Of a stretch of 64,000 nt of DNA, positions 28,101 through 42,600 are shown piece by piece (position 1 is the first letter of the stretch; each line of letters opens with the position of its first letter). A program made the position numbers and the translations under genes. Source of the DNA: Rapana venosa. Its lineage: Eukaryota; Mollusca; Gastropoda; Neogastropoda; Muricidae. The stretch lies in the NCBI GenBank assembly GCA_028751875.1, contig CM054135.1, positions 63,214,429 through 63,278,428 of the forward strand, given 5' to 3'. Below the pieces are notes generated by a model. It did no database searches, was not told the DNA's origin, and saw only the letters and a program-made list of their open reading frames with translations.

Positions 28101-31100
28101 CTTGTTCATTAGATTAATATTGCCGTGTGTTTAGGATGGGCAATTTTAATTAATGAGTTTGGAGCAGGGAACAGGAATCACAAAACCAATAAACAACAAA
28201 CCAGAAAAACAGAAATGGACATCAATTTTGAAGTAGGAGAAATGCCACCTATGCAGTATTCTGTCAGCCCATTGCTTTGGACAAGACTTCTTCAAGATTA
28301 CTGTCAATGCCAAGCTGCAGTGTTTCGCCGTTCTTAAGCTTGGTAAAAATCTTGCCATTGGAAGACCATGCTGCCAGTGTAGCAGTGTTTGCTAGCTCTC
28401 ATCAGCAGCGAATATTTATTTATTTATTTATTTATTTATTTTACTCTTTTATATCGAGGATAATGGAATAAGCACTTATGTGCTTTTTTACATCCAGTCC
28501 CTGTGTGTATGCATGTGCATAGTTTGTTTTAGTGAGATCTTCGCTGATAGAGGTCCCTGAGTTTTCTAACTTTCTTCTCTCTGCCAACACCTTCCCCTTC
28601 ACCCTCCAACAAAAGAAGCGGACAAGGCTAGGTGGCGGTCTGGTACCGCCAGGCCTACCTGTTCTGTGGGCCACCTCCACGTCCTCTTCCCTCACCGGCA
28701 CACCAACCCGCTCACTGAAGACCTTGACGCTCTTCTGTAGGCAGGCCTCTGCTGTCTCCTCCCCTCCTCTCTCCTCCTGGACACCGTACACTCGCACGTT
28801 CCAAGTACGCCCGTGCTGCTCCTGATTGTTCTGTGCCATCCGCAACCCATTCAGTTCTTCCTTCCTTTGCTCCATCTGACCGCGAAGCGAGACATTTTCT
28901 TCTTTCAGCTTCTTAAGTTCTGAATTTGTTTTGTCTCGCTCCTCCTCCCTTTCAAATATTTTGCTTTCCAGCATGTCCAGTCTTTTCATTAAATGTTCAT
29001 TTATTTTTCTGAACTCCTCAGTGATAGTTAGGATGTCTTCCTTGGTGGACAGCTTCCCCACCTCTGCTCGGAATTCCTCCAGCGTGACTGGCAGCGTGTC
29101 CCCGTCTTCCCAGTCCACGTCTTTCTGTTTTTTCGTTTCCTGTTTCTTTTTGATGTTGAAGTCAGGACTGTCGCCGGGGTCGCTTGTAGAGGAACGCGAC
29201 GGGTGTTTGCGTTTTGCACCACCGGTAGATTTGTCCGAGTTGTTGTACTGGAACTTGGAGAGTTTATTGGCACTACTGCTCATTCTTTTTCACTGGCGTT
29301 GGATTTTCTTGTGTGCATATAATTATTAGTAATTTGTAAAGTTTGTTTCTTTTTGCTCTGGAAAAGTTGGCTTTTCAAGATTTCCAATCCATAGTAGGGC
29401 TGATTTAAAGTCCTGCCGATCTGCGACCGTGCATCGCCAGCTTGCCTTGAATTCCTACTTACTTTCCATCGCTGCCGCTGGACGCGGAAAAGTACCAGAG
29501 AGTAGGCACTTGTTAATCAAATAATCCAAGACTGTAACCGAATAGGAAAACCTAGTCAACAGAACCTAGTCAACACCAAGGTCTCTTTCACAACACAGGC
29601 CCCTAATATATATACACCATGTGAATACTGTAGCACTCTATTCCTACCTATGGATGAATCTGAAGTAGACAGTGACTTGTTGGCCAGGTAAGCAGAATGA
29701 CTGAATCTCATGACACCCTGACATCATTTCAATGTTCAGATGTTGTCTAGTTTGACAGGATTGTTGAGTCTGACCTTGAAGACTAAAATCAGCTAGTTCA
29801 TCAGAGAGAAGGAGAACAAGTTAGTGGAGGGGGGTTGCAATATATCATGTTTGAGGCCCACACAGTCTGCACAATACAAGGAGTTGAATCCGTAAACAGT
29901 GTCAAGTATCTGCATTCAACGGTACAAACTTGTTCACTTTACAACAATGCTTCAAGCAATAAATAATAGGACCCTGCTGAAGCAGATAAAGGGACTACAG
30001 ATAACATGCCAGGAAAATGTTATCTGGCGGTTCAACTAATAGCAAAAACGAGTGACTTTATATCAGCACAGTCTATGAAATGAAACAAAGACACAAACTT
30101 CAAGTCTAAAACTGGAGACATGGACATGTTCAAGTTATCAGCTTTAAAAGGAAACCAGAAAATAAGAGACATTTAGTGATTTACAATTGAAGGTGGCAGG
30201 AAAGCAACTGAGCAAAATTTGTTGTCCATATTCTTGTGCGCTGTGGCCATTTTGTTTGACATATCTCCAAGCCCATCCAGCATTCTACCTGAGGTGAGGT
30301 TTTTTTTGTTGGTTTTGGGGGGGTTTGTGTGGGGGAGGGGGAAGGGGCAGGGTGGGGTGGGGGTGGGGGGGGCATTGTGATTTGTCACAGCACTAATCTG
30401 GCCTGCACTGCTGTATGGGTCAGAAGCCTGGAAAATATGAAAATTGGAAAGAAAAAAATATGCAGCCAAAATGTGGTTCTACAGGTGACTTCTTAGAGTA
30501 AAACAGTCAGACAGGAGAACAAAGGAACGCATTCTTGACGAACTCTCAGTGCAAAGACAAATGTTGGCTGAAATTGGTAAGCTAAGACCGAGACATTGGT
30601 CATGCAGACACATCTGACCTGACCTGATATGAGTTATGCATGATTTTCGTTAAGCTACTTTTTTTCTTTTAATGTTTATTTACATTTGATGTTTTTGCCG
30701 AGAATCTTTTGTTAGGGGTTTTCTTTTTTTTCATTCCTTGGCTAGAGCTCTGAGGTTCACCAATGGCAAGATTTTGTGTATGCGACCGTTTTTATCCATC
30801 ATTAAAAGTGGCCATATTCCAACTTCGGGAATGGTGCGTAAACACGACATCTGCGTGCATGACTTTTTTAAATGTCATCATCCATTCCAACCAGCACAAA
30901 ATGACTACTCTTCTGAAAGGAGGAATAGGTTTTTAACGTGTGCGCAAGATGTTTTAGGTGTGTTTGCACTCAGGGCTTCTGTTTATAGCCTCAAAGGACT
31001 TTAGGGGGAGGGGAGCCAGTACTAATAATGTTAACTTCAGGGTAAGCTGAGAAGTTGAAGTTGTTTCAGACAGAAATTTAACTGAAATTACGTTTTTCAG

Positions 31101-34100
31101 AAGACATAATGGACCATTCTCAGCACCACAGAAATCAAGTTTGGAGTACCACATCTAGACAGTACAAAGTCATGTCCTCTTCTAATATGTTCTTTCCAAG
31201 TATTTAAAGGAATACAACAACACTGTTAGATTTTGTTTTACTGCAATTAGTTTAACTTCATATAGCACTTGATACATTTTTACTGGACTATTTCACTGTG
31301 AAGTTGATATAATTACAACAACAGCAACAACACAAAGGGATTATATCTCAAGCCATGAGGCTGCTACAATTAGCCTAGCTGTCCACACTTTCGCATCGAG
31401 TTGCCACTGCTTTCTTACAGAGAAGAAAAAAATTGCCATATCTCAGGCCATGAGTATACAAACAGACAAGCCTTGTGCCTGTTCAAAGAGCACACTTTTA
31501 TACTCTTCTCAAATTTCTGATTGCAATATCCTCACCACAGTTAGCTTCTCTTTGTGTTAAAATTTGGACTTTGCCAAAGTGATCTACAAGTTTTGAAATC
31601 TGATCCACAACCAATTATATAAGAGAAAAGAATGAAATCAGAACGTACCAGAGACATCATCTGTTTGATCCATACCTGCAAGCAAAATTTAAAAACCAAG
31701 TAAATCAAATTGCAATTGACAGAAAAGGCATTCAAATTTTTATTAACACAACAGGCATTCAGGTCATCTAATTTACATAAAAAGAAGTATTTTGCTGAGC
31801 TGTGAATATACTTAAGTACATGATTTTAGGAATCATGATTGCAATGTTAAGCCTTCCTAAGTCAGCCATGTACACACCCACAAACAAAAAACACCCCATT
31901 CTTGTTTTCATTTCATCTCTAGAGTTAATTTTATTTGTCAAATAAACTTTGCAACATACTGAATCTACTCAGTTTGCTTATCAAACATTTTATCATGCAT
32001 ATAAGCTCAACTTGGTTTTTGTTTGGGTTTTTTCCCCCATTTCTTCTGAAATATATCCACAAGTTTATTTTAGCATGGGCTGACATACAAACATTTACCA
32101 TGTTACCAAATAGTCTTTAAGGGGGACCACGGCATAGACTTTCACAAAAATTTTGTAAAAAAATGACTTTTGGGATAATGGTTGTATTTGGTCAAGTAAT
32201 GTCTCAACTTCACATTTTTGTTACTTATATTGTTTGTTTTGACCAATATCATACCAAATAAAATCATTTTCTGATGTGGGTGTGTGTGAAATTTGAGCGA
32301 ATGTGGCCAAAAAACGCAAAAATTGCATCGGTTTTGAGATCGTCGCGCTCGCTGACCTAATTCTCTACCCCCCCTTCCATGGTATCAATGTGAAGGTCAT
32401 TCACTGACCTACTTTCTGACAACACTTGTCAGTGGATAACTTCACTCATGGAAACACACGAAGAGCGAATCCGAAGGAACCCGAAAGGCATTTACTGATC
32501 GCATATGGTTGAGTCGAAGTCTGTGATTGGCTTGTGGCCGTAAAAAAATAGCTGATTGGTTCTAAGGGTCACGTGACTGTTATCCAAGATGGCGGGTGTT
32601 TTCTTCTGAATTCGATCAACGCACGAGTCGGACCAGTTTTTTAGCCAAAGTGTTAAACTGAAAGTCTCAAAAATGCCAAAATATGCCGAAAACAAGTGTT
32701 GGACTATCAGTGCCATCAGCAGAAAGAATAGAAAACAGACGAAACGGAAAATAGACTGACGATTGTCAGCTGAAGTGGTGACCGACTTTCGCCGTGCTGT
32801 GCACATCAACTCGCGATGTTGCTTGCCAGCCACTCTGACGTGATAATTGGAAAATTTTCTCCATAAAACGCGTGTCAGTGGCTGGCATTGACACTAGTTC
32901 TGATAAAGGCCGATTGCGCAAGAAAAATAAACCGATCCGTGAGCCGCAACTTTTCAAACGATCGCAGAATATCGTCATTGATGTGTCAACCTTAGAAAGT
33001 TTGGTGACAACGTAAAAGTACACTAAATGTTAAAAACTCTGAGCTAAAGGTACACAAAGTTGAATAGCTACATTTTCCACCAATTTACATTTGTTTTGGG
33101 AACGTAGCTGACGATTTTTTTTCTTATCAAGTCAAGTGTTGTTGGAACTTAGCAAGCTTACAGTAGTGTCTTTATTTCTGTTTTGCAGTTTGCTCTTTGA
33201 CCAGGGCTATTCACTGTATTCACATGTCTGCTCACATACACAAATATTGCATTAAAAAAATCACACATTTCTGATGTTTTCACATCATAAGTCCCATCAG
33301 CATGCATTCTTTTAATTGGCTGCAGAAAGAGGCCAAGGACTGAATTCTTTGTTTTGTCTTCTGAAGTCCTGTTCCACCATCTCTTTCCACATCCATTTTT
33401 TCTTCTCTTTGCCTTTTTTTTTCTTCTTTTCTTTCCTCACTTTCTCTCTTGTATTTCCATTCTCACACAGTTTATTGTTTTGCATACTCACACACATTAT
33501 TACAAATTTTAATGTATAGATCTACATTCAAAGCTGAGATGAAGATTGATCAGCATGCAGTCTGTCTGGAGGCGAGGTACTTTTCCTGCAACACTATGCT
33601 TGCTGGGCTTGATTTTGTGGCAGGGAGCAATGCAGAAGTGTTTGTAGGGAAATCAGACATTCTCAGAGTGAAAACAGCCACTAGAAAATCATCTGCCATG
33701 GCCAAAGAGACGAGGGGGAAAAAAAACACCTGTAAGGCATGCGGAAGGCAAACATAGCCAGGCAGGCATAGGGGGGTGTATGCCCCAGGAGCCTCCTGAA
33801 AATTTTATTTTATAAGAAAAACTATCTCTAATCACTCAGTATTGTTGGCCTATTGTTATTTTACCATGCATAATTTTTTAAAATGTTTAATCATGAGTTT
33901 CATTGATTTAATTATCAACTAAATCTTTACCGGCGTTTTTCTCAAAAGTGGGTTTTTCAGCTGGGTCAGTCGTTTGGCCCCTCTGTAACTTTTGACCTAA
34001 TGGAAATAATCCAATGTAATTTGGCATACTGGTGTAGAAACATATGCTGAGTGCAATGGTGCAGTTTCAGCTCTGTAGCTGTTATAGTTTTTCAATACCA

Positions 34101-37100
34101 GGTGATTAAAATAAAAAAAAGGATGAAAAATTTTTCGCGTTTTTGGAGATGACAGAAATCAATACTTTATTAACTAAAACATCTTTTTTTGGTGATCATT
34201 GCACAAAGTGACATCAAATCAAACTAGAAAAATTATCAACACCATTATGTAATGCATATTTTGAAAGCAGCAGAGGGGCTAAACAGCGACACATATTTTT
34301 TGGGAAAAATTATCACATTATCATATCTGTTTGACCTACATACTTCAAACTTGGCACAGATAACCATATTAATACACTTAGTATGTGTACCAAATTTCAT
34401 GAAGATATCTTTACTAGTTCCTGAGAAACAACAATTTGTAAAAAGTGACGCAGTGGTCCCCCTTAAAAGAACAACTGAACACCGAGCTCTTGCATGTCAA
34501 ACCAAAAAGTCTACAAAACTAATTTTTTTAAAATCTAAACAGATTAAAAAAAAAAAATGATAAACAATCAGCAATACATCAGTAAACTGTATGAATAAGT
34601 TTGAAAAAAACTGACCATACAAATGTCTCAGTCGAATCCCCCCGTCTTCATTCTGGCTTTTGCTGGAGATCCACGCCTGGTATTCACTTTCTCTCTGTTC
34701 CTTTTCCAGGACACTTTCTCCTTCTGCCTGGCTGCTGAGCCACTGTCCAGATCTGGCTTGTGATCTAAAAAAAAATATTTAAAAAAAAGATCCCCCCACC
34801 AAAAAAATGAACTGACTGCTTACAGATTCACTCTTCATAAATAAACGTTCATAGGTAAAGATGAATAGACGTAATCAGCAGGAAGCCCACTGAGGAAATG
34901 AAAACTTTCCTGAAATTCTAAGGAAGTTAACGAGCAATACAGGTTTATCTCTTCCCTCCCCAAAGCCGAAGGGAGATAACTCCATCCCTTCCCACATGAA
35001 AACAACATTGGAAGAAATTTACATTCTAACTGCAGTAATATTATGAAAAATCTTACCCAATTCATAAAACTCTAATGCTATAATTACCAAGTCCTCATAT
35101 TCATGCAACTTTACTGCTGTTGTGATTACTAACCCTTTTTTCACAAACAGCATTCCATAGATCTATGAACACACACACATGCACGCGCATGCACTCATGC
35201 ACGCATGCACGCACACACACACACCTGCTCAATGAAAAAATAAGCACATTACAAGTACACACACAAAACTGGTCCGTTTCACTGTTCTCCATTTTCACAC
35301 ACACCCAGCACTACATAAAACTATTTAGTTTGAAACACTTTACCATTTTATTTTATCCTTTCTATAGTCAACACAGACATACTATTCAAAAAAAAAAAAG
35401 AGACATTAAGTTAGAATGTCTACTGTCAAGCAGTAAAACACATAATTGTGAACACTTACCTTGTCCTATGACCGGCACCACTTGAATACAAGTAATCTTC
35501 TTTCTGGTCATCACTGTCCTCATACATCAGGTAACTGTTTGTTGTGGTGACAGTGACCTGTCTCGTTTCCTCAGACGGGTGGGTAGTGCCATACCTTCGA
35601 GTCAGCACACCAGTGGGAGTTCTATCCATGGCCTGTGTGCTGTTTGCCAAACCAGCAGAGGCATTTTTCCGCCGCCTTTCTTCTTGTTCAGCCAGTAACC
35701 TCTCTTCCCTGGTCAGCTGAACCCCCGAGCGAAGGGTCATTCCAGAGTGGGTGACCACCTGCTCGTACGTTCGGGTCCCTTCTGCCAACAGTGGTTTTGT
35801 TGTTGTTGGGGTTTTTTTTTTACATAATGGAACACACTGACTTTCTGATCTTTTACACTTTATCATAAACATGGCCACTTTCAGTAATAAGACTTAATGG
35901 AGATTAAAACAACTTCAAAAACAAGCAAACTTAGAAATTAATTTCTGAAAAAAATCATTAGTTATTAAAATTAACAAACATAAAAGAAAACAGAACAAAA
36001 AGTTATCACTCAACTAAAGCAGTTTCATATGGTGTAGAATTTAATCTCTTCCATTTATGTTGTTTCTAGTCTACTTAACCATGACTAACAAGGACCATTT
36101 TAAGGTTGATACTACAGGAACAAAACTGATGACAAATCAAACCACTGTAGCAACTACCCAAAAAGAAAAAATAATCATGAAAACGAACACCATACTTCAA
36201 ATTCACACACTATAGCTAGTAAACCTAAATATGCCCAAAGCCTGGGCTCTTATCACCCAATCTCTCACCGTACATATAGTATTGTCAATACTTTTGGTGA
36301 AAATATGTATAGAAATAGCATATATACAACTTGAAACCCAAAAAAAGATCAGAAGGGTGCTCACCAGTTCCTTTAGTCAAAAGCTGGAAGAACGACAAGA
36401 TTAAGCTGTAAAGTACTTTATTCTGGTATTTACAAGTTCCTGAGGTTGGAAACAGGGCCAATTTCTCCAGAGACTGGCCACTGGGCCAGTATCACCTACA
36501 GTTTGAAGCAGGGCCGATTTTCTCCTGAGGTTGAGAATAGGCCCAGTATCTCCAGAGGGTGGGAATAGGGCCAACATCTCCTGTGGTTGGGAATAAGGCC
36601 AACATCTCCTGCAGTTGGGAACAGGGCTTATAGCACATTAACCTCTCTCACTTTTATTCTTACCTATTGATGAATCTGAATCCGAGTCATGAAGAAGTGA
36701 CACTGGGGGCGTCACAATTTTCCTTAAGCCACGACGTGACATGTTGGGTGTTGTGTACTTCTTGTGCAGATGTCTTGGACTGTAGCTTCCTCTGGAAAAT
36801 ATTTAGAATTATCACTTTAAAACACACACACAAAATATTGATAGATTTGCAGCACACATACATGTATATGTATGCTTTCATACACACACACATCACTCAC
36901 TCATTCACTCTCTCTCGCTTGCTCGCTCGCATGCACACACACACAGACACACACCACATACTATCACAAACAAACATGCAAAACATACAATCTTGCCAAC
37001 ATACAAGTACATATGCTGTACAAGATATAGCGCTATACAAATTCCATTTATTATCATTATTACAAAAACACACACACACAGTCACACACAACAGACACAC

Positions 37101-39288
37101 ACACACGGATTGATACAAATTGTTATTCATGCAAAGAAAAAGCACCGATATAGTTTAAGAAGACCATAGAAGGGGAAAAAACCCACTGAAATGGAGCACC
37201 AAAGAAAGAAAGAAACCACAGAAATAGAGCACCATACAGTACAAATTCAACTTACGATCTAGCATACGTATAGTCAGTTTTGGGTAGTCTGTAACAAAGC
37301 AAGCAGAATAACATAAGAAAAATGGATATCTGTTACATGGTAACTCTACAGTATACTTACAAGCATACATGACTCCCACTGAATTATAACTGATATGGAA
37401 CTATGCACCACCACTCCTGGACAAGACATATGACATGTCCACAACCAACAAACTGTATGACAACATGCAGAATTTCAAACAAGTCTCAGTGAAACAAAAT
37501 GAACACTTTCATTAATCGATGATTCATGCAGAAGCAACATTCCAAACAGTCTGAGTCTCATTATAATATATATTTACAGAGACTAGAAACGGCATGCACA
37601 ATTCAAACTGCACACACAATGCAAAGCATTCACAACACCTTCAAGTCTGGATTTTCCCCCCCACAAGCTATGTATCAATTCTTTGGCATGATAAACTCAT
37701 CACACACTGTGTCAGGCAGTTATAAAGGACTGTATTATCAGTAAGTATTCTAACGACCAATATACCAAAAGCAGCACTAAGAAACTAAAATTTGTTAAAA
37801 ACATGCCCCCCCCCAAAAAAAACAAAAACAACAACAAAAACAAGGTGGGGGGAAGGGGGGGGGGGGGGGATAGAAACAACAAACTTTTATAAATATTTTA
37901 AAAGACAATCTCAGTTTCTTAGAATTCCACAAAGTGCATGCCCTTAAACTATTCTACATATCAAATTAATTTTTTAAAGAAAAAATTATGTCAAGCATTC
38001 TTAAATAGTCAACCTTACACAAAGGGGGGAAAAACTGTGGTACTCTAGTATAATAATGTCCTCTTTATAAGACGGGAGACTTCCGTAAATAAGCCATAGA
38101 AAGACTGCTACATAATATATAACACACCAGAATACACTGCTACATAATATATAACACACCAGAATACATTGTCTATGATACTATACAATGCAACACAACA
38201 TTAACAAAAACATTAACCCAGGATGATAGAATTCAGCTGCCTGAACGAAACAGCAGAAACATACAGTCAGGTTTGAAGTTTGCAAGGGACATTTCTTATT
38301 ATGTACATGAAAGAACTTACCTCCTCTCTGATTCGATAAATAACCAAAAAATATTCTGCTATATATCGGTATAAAGACTGTGGGAACTATGGTAGCTATA
38401 TTAGTTATTACTATAACAAAGACCCATTAATTCGTAGCCGAGTCTCTTGCCCCATTCCTTTGGCAAATGGCAAATCATAAACTGTCTCTATTCTAAGTAA
38501 AAGAGTACAGAACTGTTGATCAGTGGGGTTAAAGATCAGAAGTTAGGTTCAGGACAAAGAGAGTTTGTTAGATGTGCTTCATTTACGCTAACTAAAGAAA
38601 ATACTTGCTGAACAAACAGACAACAGAGCTGAACAAATGAGCAGTTTCAAAATGTATTTTCACGCTGCAAGAGTCAGAACAGAAACAAAAAAAGCTGACG
38701 GCAAAGTTCTAGAATAAGCATTCCTAAATGCAAGAACATCTGAACACACCTAATCAATGTGACCTAGGGTCAGGAACACACAAAGCAAGTTTTGTTTATG
38801 GAGAACCAGCCAGTTAGACAGAGGAATTGACAAGAGACAGATAGACAGACAGTGTTTATGGAGAACCAGCCAGTTAGACAGAGGAACTGACAAGAGATAG
38901 ACAGACAGACACTGAGACAGAGACAGTTCTCCAACAAACAAGATGATATTGGTAATGAAGAAAACAGATCTAAACTCTGTAACCAGGCAACGCAAAGAAG
39001 AAGAAGAATAAACTCTGCAATATCCAAATTATGCAACAATATCCCCTCCCATCCTTGCAATGACTTATAAAAAATAAAAAATAAATTATTTTTTTAAAAG
39101 ACTCCATGGTGGAACCAACAGCCAGCAGGAATAATCACTAGATTCTGCTGTCCAGAACATTTTTTCCTTCTTCCCAGAATATCACTGGTCGAAAAATCAC
39201 TTACTGAGTTAGCCCTCTGACAGCCCCCCACCCATTTATTAAAAAAAAATAAAAATTGTGCACAGTTCTATAATGGGTTCTACCTACT

Positions 39289-39325
<37 letters not shown>

Positions 39326-39631
39326 TGACTAACTGAGACACAAAAAGCAGTGTATATCAGTTGCAATCATAATTCAAAGTACTAACTTACATATTGACAG
39401 ATAATAATACATACACATGTGCTGATATGGATACACAACTATCTTCATACAATTATCATGCTCATGGTATTACACATAAATTCAGAAAATGACATTGTCA
39501 ATAAATACAAACGAGTATGTTTTTGCATTATATTTGATACATGACAAAACTTAGCATACTGCCTTACCTGTCACCAGAAACTGGATACAAAGCATGCGCA
39601 TTGAGTCAAGTACAACAGCATGCGTGCGCAA

Positions 39632-39662
<31 letters not shown>

Positions 39663-42600
39663 TAAGCAGACAATAAACAATTATAACCTATGGACTGGAA
39701 AAAAATACAACTCATCTGAGATGGCATTAGACCAATGCAATATAGACCTTTTCCACACCACATGTTGCTTTTCCATCCCAATTATACTGTCTATACTTCC
39801 AGGTGCAATTTTTTAAGTTCACTCTGATGAAGAGTTTATAATAAAAATTACGCATCAAAGGATAATTTGATGAAAAACTTTTTAAAAAATTTATAAACAT
39901 AGTATCTAAACTACCTAGAGGTAACTTCCAAGGACAGAAAACACACCAATAGATGATGAAATAAACAAGCAAATAAACAAATAAATTAATACAACACAAC
40001 CAAAAGGTGTACATTTGTGCCTATGTCATAATGTATAAGAAATGAACCTCAGTTAATCTGGTATGAATTATATCAATTTCTGCACACACAAAAGTAGAAC
40101 GAAACTTGGCATATAAATTAAAAAGCAATGAAGATGAGGCATTTAGATATACGGGAAGCTCTGAAGTTTTCTATCTTGTACATAAAACATGAAAAGAAGA
40201 AGAAAAAATCACCAAATGACCAACTGTCTGAAACTCTGCAACTGTACATTTTAAGACAACACTCACTCTTACACCTGAATTCTCTCCAATTTTGGTTAAT
40301 ACAGCAAGAACGCTGACAGAAAGCTTTTTTGTTGTTGTTGTTATTAAACATTACAAGAAGTCACTGTGACACTTATGCAAACTAGTTAGAAAGCTCTACT
40401 TTTTCTGTGGAAGGCTACAGTGGTTAAGTGGTCACTTGGTAACGCAGCAAGGCTACTACAATCACTCCAGTTTCCAATTCAAACTGCTAAGTACTATATT
40501 GGGAACAAAACATCAAACAGGCAATAAATGAAATGGAGACAGCAATCTGGCACACTTTTGACTAGAAGACATGTAAATATAAGTGTTTATAAATAACAAA
40601 GGGGGAGGGGGGGGGGGGGGGGGGGGGGGGGGAGGGGGGGGGGGGGGGGGGGGGGGAGCAAGGAACAGATTGCATAAAGGAAAAAAGCCCTGTGAATATA
40701 TATGTCAATCAAAGAGGAATGGATACCACAAGTTCAATATTCACATCACCATTTCCATATTAATACCTTTCCCTTCCCAAATGCTTTAATTTTCAATTCA
40801 TAAGTTTAGAATTATAATCTTTTTCTTAAGATAGAGAACTCTTTGTAAAATTTGTCATCATAAAACTGCAGTAGCCAGATAATATGGGTATCCACAAAGT
40901 GGATTTCACACATAAAAATGAAATAAGTAAGAAAAATGTTTGGGGAGGGAGGAGAGAAAAAAGAACACACTAAACACTGGAAACGGAAAGATCTCAGAAA
41001 CAGCAGAAGGGAAACAAACAAACATTAAGTATCTCCCTTCCTATTCCCCAAGATATTCCTTACTCCTAATTCCACCTTTCACAGCCAGCCCCCCCCCCCC
41101 CCCCCCCCAAAACAACAACATAGTCACTCCTCCTATTCCCCAAGATATTCCTTACTCCTAATTCCACCTTTCACAGCCCCCCCCACCCCCCCCCCCCCCC
41201 CCCACCCCCCCAAAAAAAACCCCAACTCAAAATGTATCTAAACATGAGAAAAACAAAACCTAGCTTGCTGTCATATGACTGTGCCATATGAAGTAAACTC
41301 ATTTTTGGGTGGCTGCTATTTTTACTGAGACTTTCAATGATTTAATTTACGTTAAAAGCAGAATTGGGATGCAGAGAGGATAGCAGCTCACACAAAATGG
41401 GAAGAAAGGGGAAATGAGGGGAGAGGGCAGAAGTGGTAAGAATAAGAAACTAGACTTAAATCAGAAAATATATTCAGCCAGATATAAAATGTCATTAAAA
41501 ACACATATCTGCCACATGCAGTCATCAGTAGAACTAGAAGTAAAGAAAAGAATGGAATAGATTTTCAAATGTAAGATCTCCTTGTAAGTGCTGAAATGAT
41601 TTTATATACCAATTATACCACAGTTTTAATCTACACAAAAACCAGAGTAGGCATCTATTCTGCATGAATCTTTTTGTCTTTCGAGTATGATAAACCTAAT
41701 CACAAACAATACTTTGAGTATGATCCCCCCACCCCCGATTTCATTTCCCACACCCCTCTTCCCAATTGTTACCCCTTTACATGCCACCATAATTTACAAT
41801 TCCCAAAGTTTCAATTCTGATATCCATGACAAAATATACAAAAATAAAATATGGTGGTGATCTTTATAAAAACACACTTCTATTTATTATATTAATATAC
41901 ACACATTAAAAGCAACCGATTCATCATTTTCTGTCTTTTCTATGAACATGGAAATAAAAGGATGGAACAAGAACCAAACTCGTCCAACTGTCAAAACTGT
42001 AGAATCAACAGTGAGAAAAAGGGTAGTGCAGTTTTATGAAGTTAAAATGATAAGTGAAAAATGTTAGTATGAGAATAAACTGGGATCAGAATAAATAACC
42101 TACACATCAGAAGTAGCTTGTGATCTGAAAGGAAATGGATACATTTTATTTGCAGCTTAAAAATCTCAGAACAAAAAAAACCCCAACCAAACAAACAAAA
42201 TAGTCTGCAAGTCTTGGTTCACCAATTGCCAGCAGATACAACAACATTAAAGTTAAATAATTCATCATTATCTGATCAAATTCTTGAAAATCATCAATAA
42301 GCATGAAAATAGTAGCAACTGACATCTAGGTATGTCAGATAAAAAAAAGGTGAAAATATGAGGGGGAAAAAATCAACATGCTTAAATATTTAATCTGATA
42401 GTGATATGTATGAAATGAATACATTACGTGTACTTCACATGCAGATCATAAGTACTGACCACAAATGTGACCCTCCACTGCGTAATGAGTCGCAATGCAC
42501 CTGACCCTCTTTTCCGCTAGGAGCCATTTTAGTCAGATCAGGGTCAAGTTGTTGATTTTCAGGTTTTAATTGATTATAAAATTATAAGTGTTCTTGTAGT

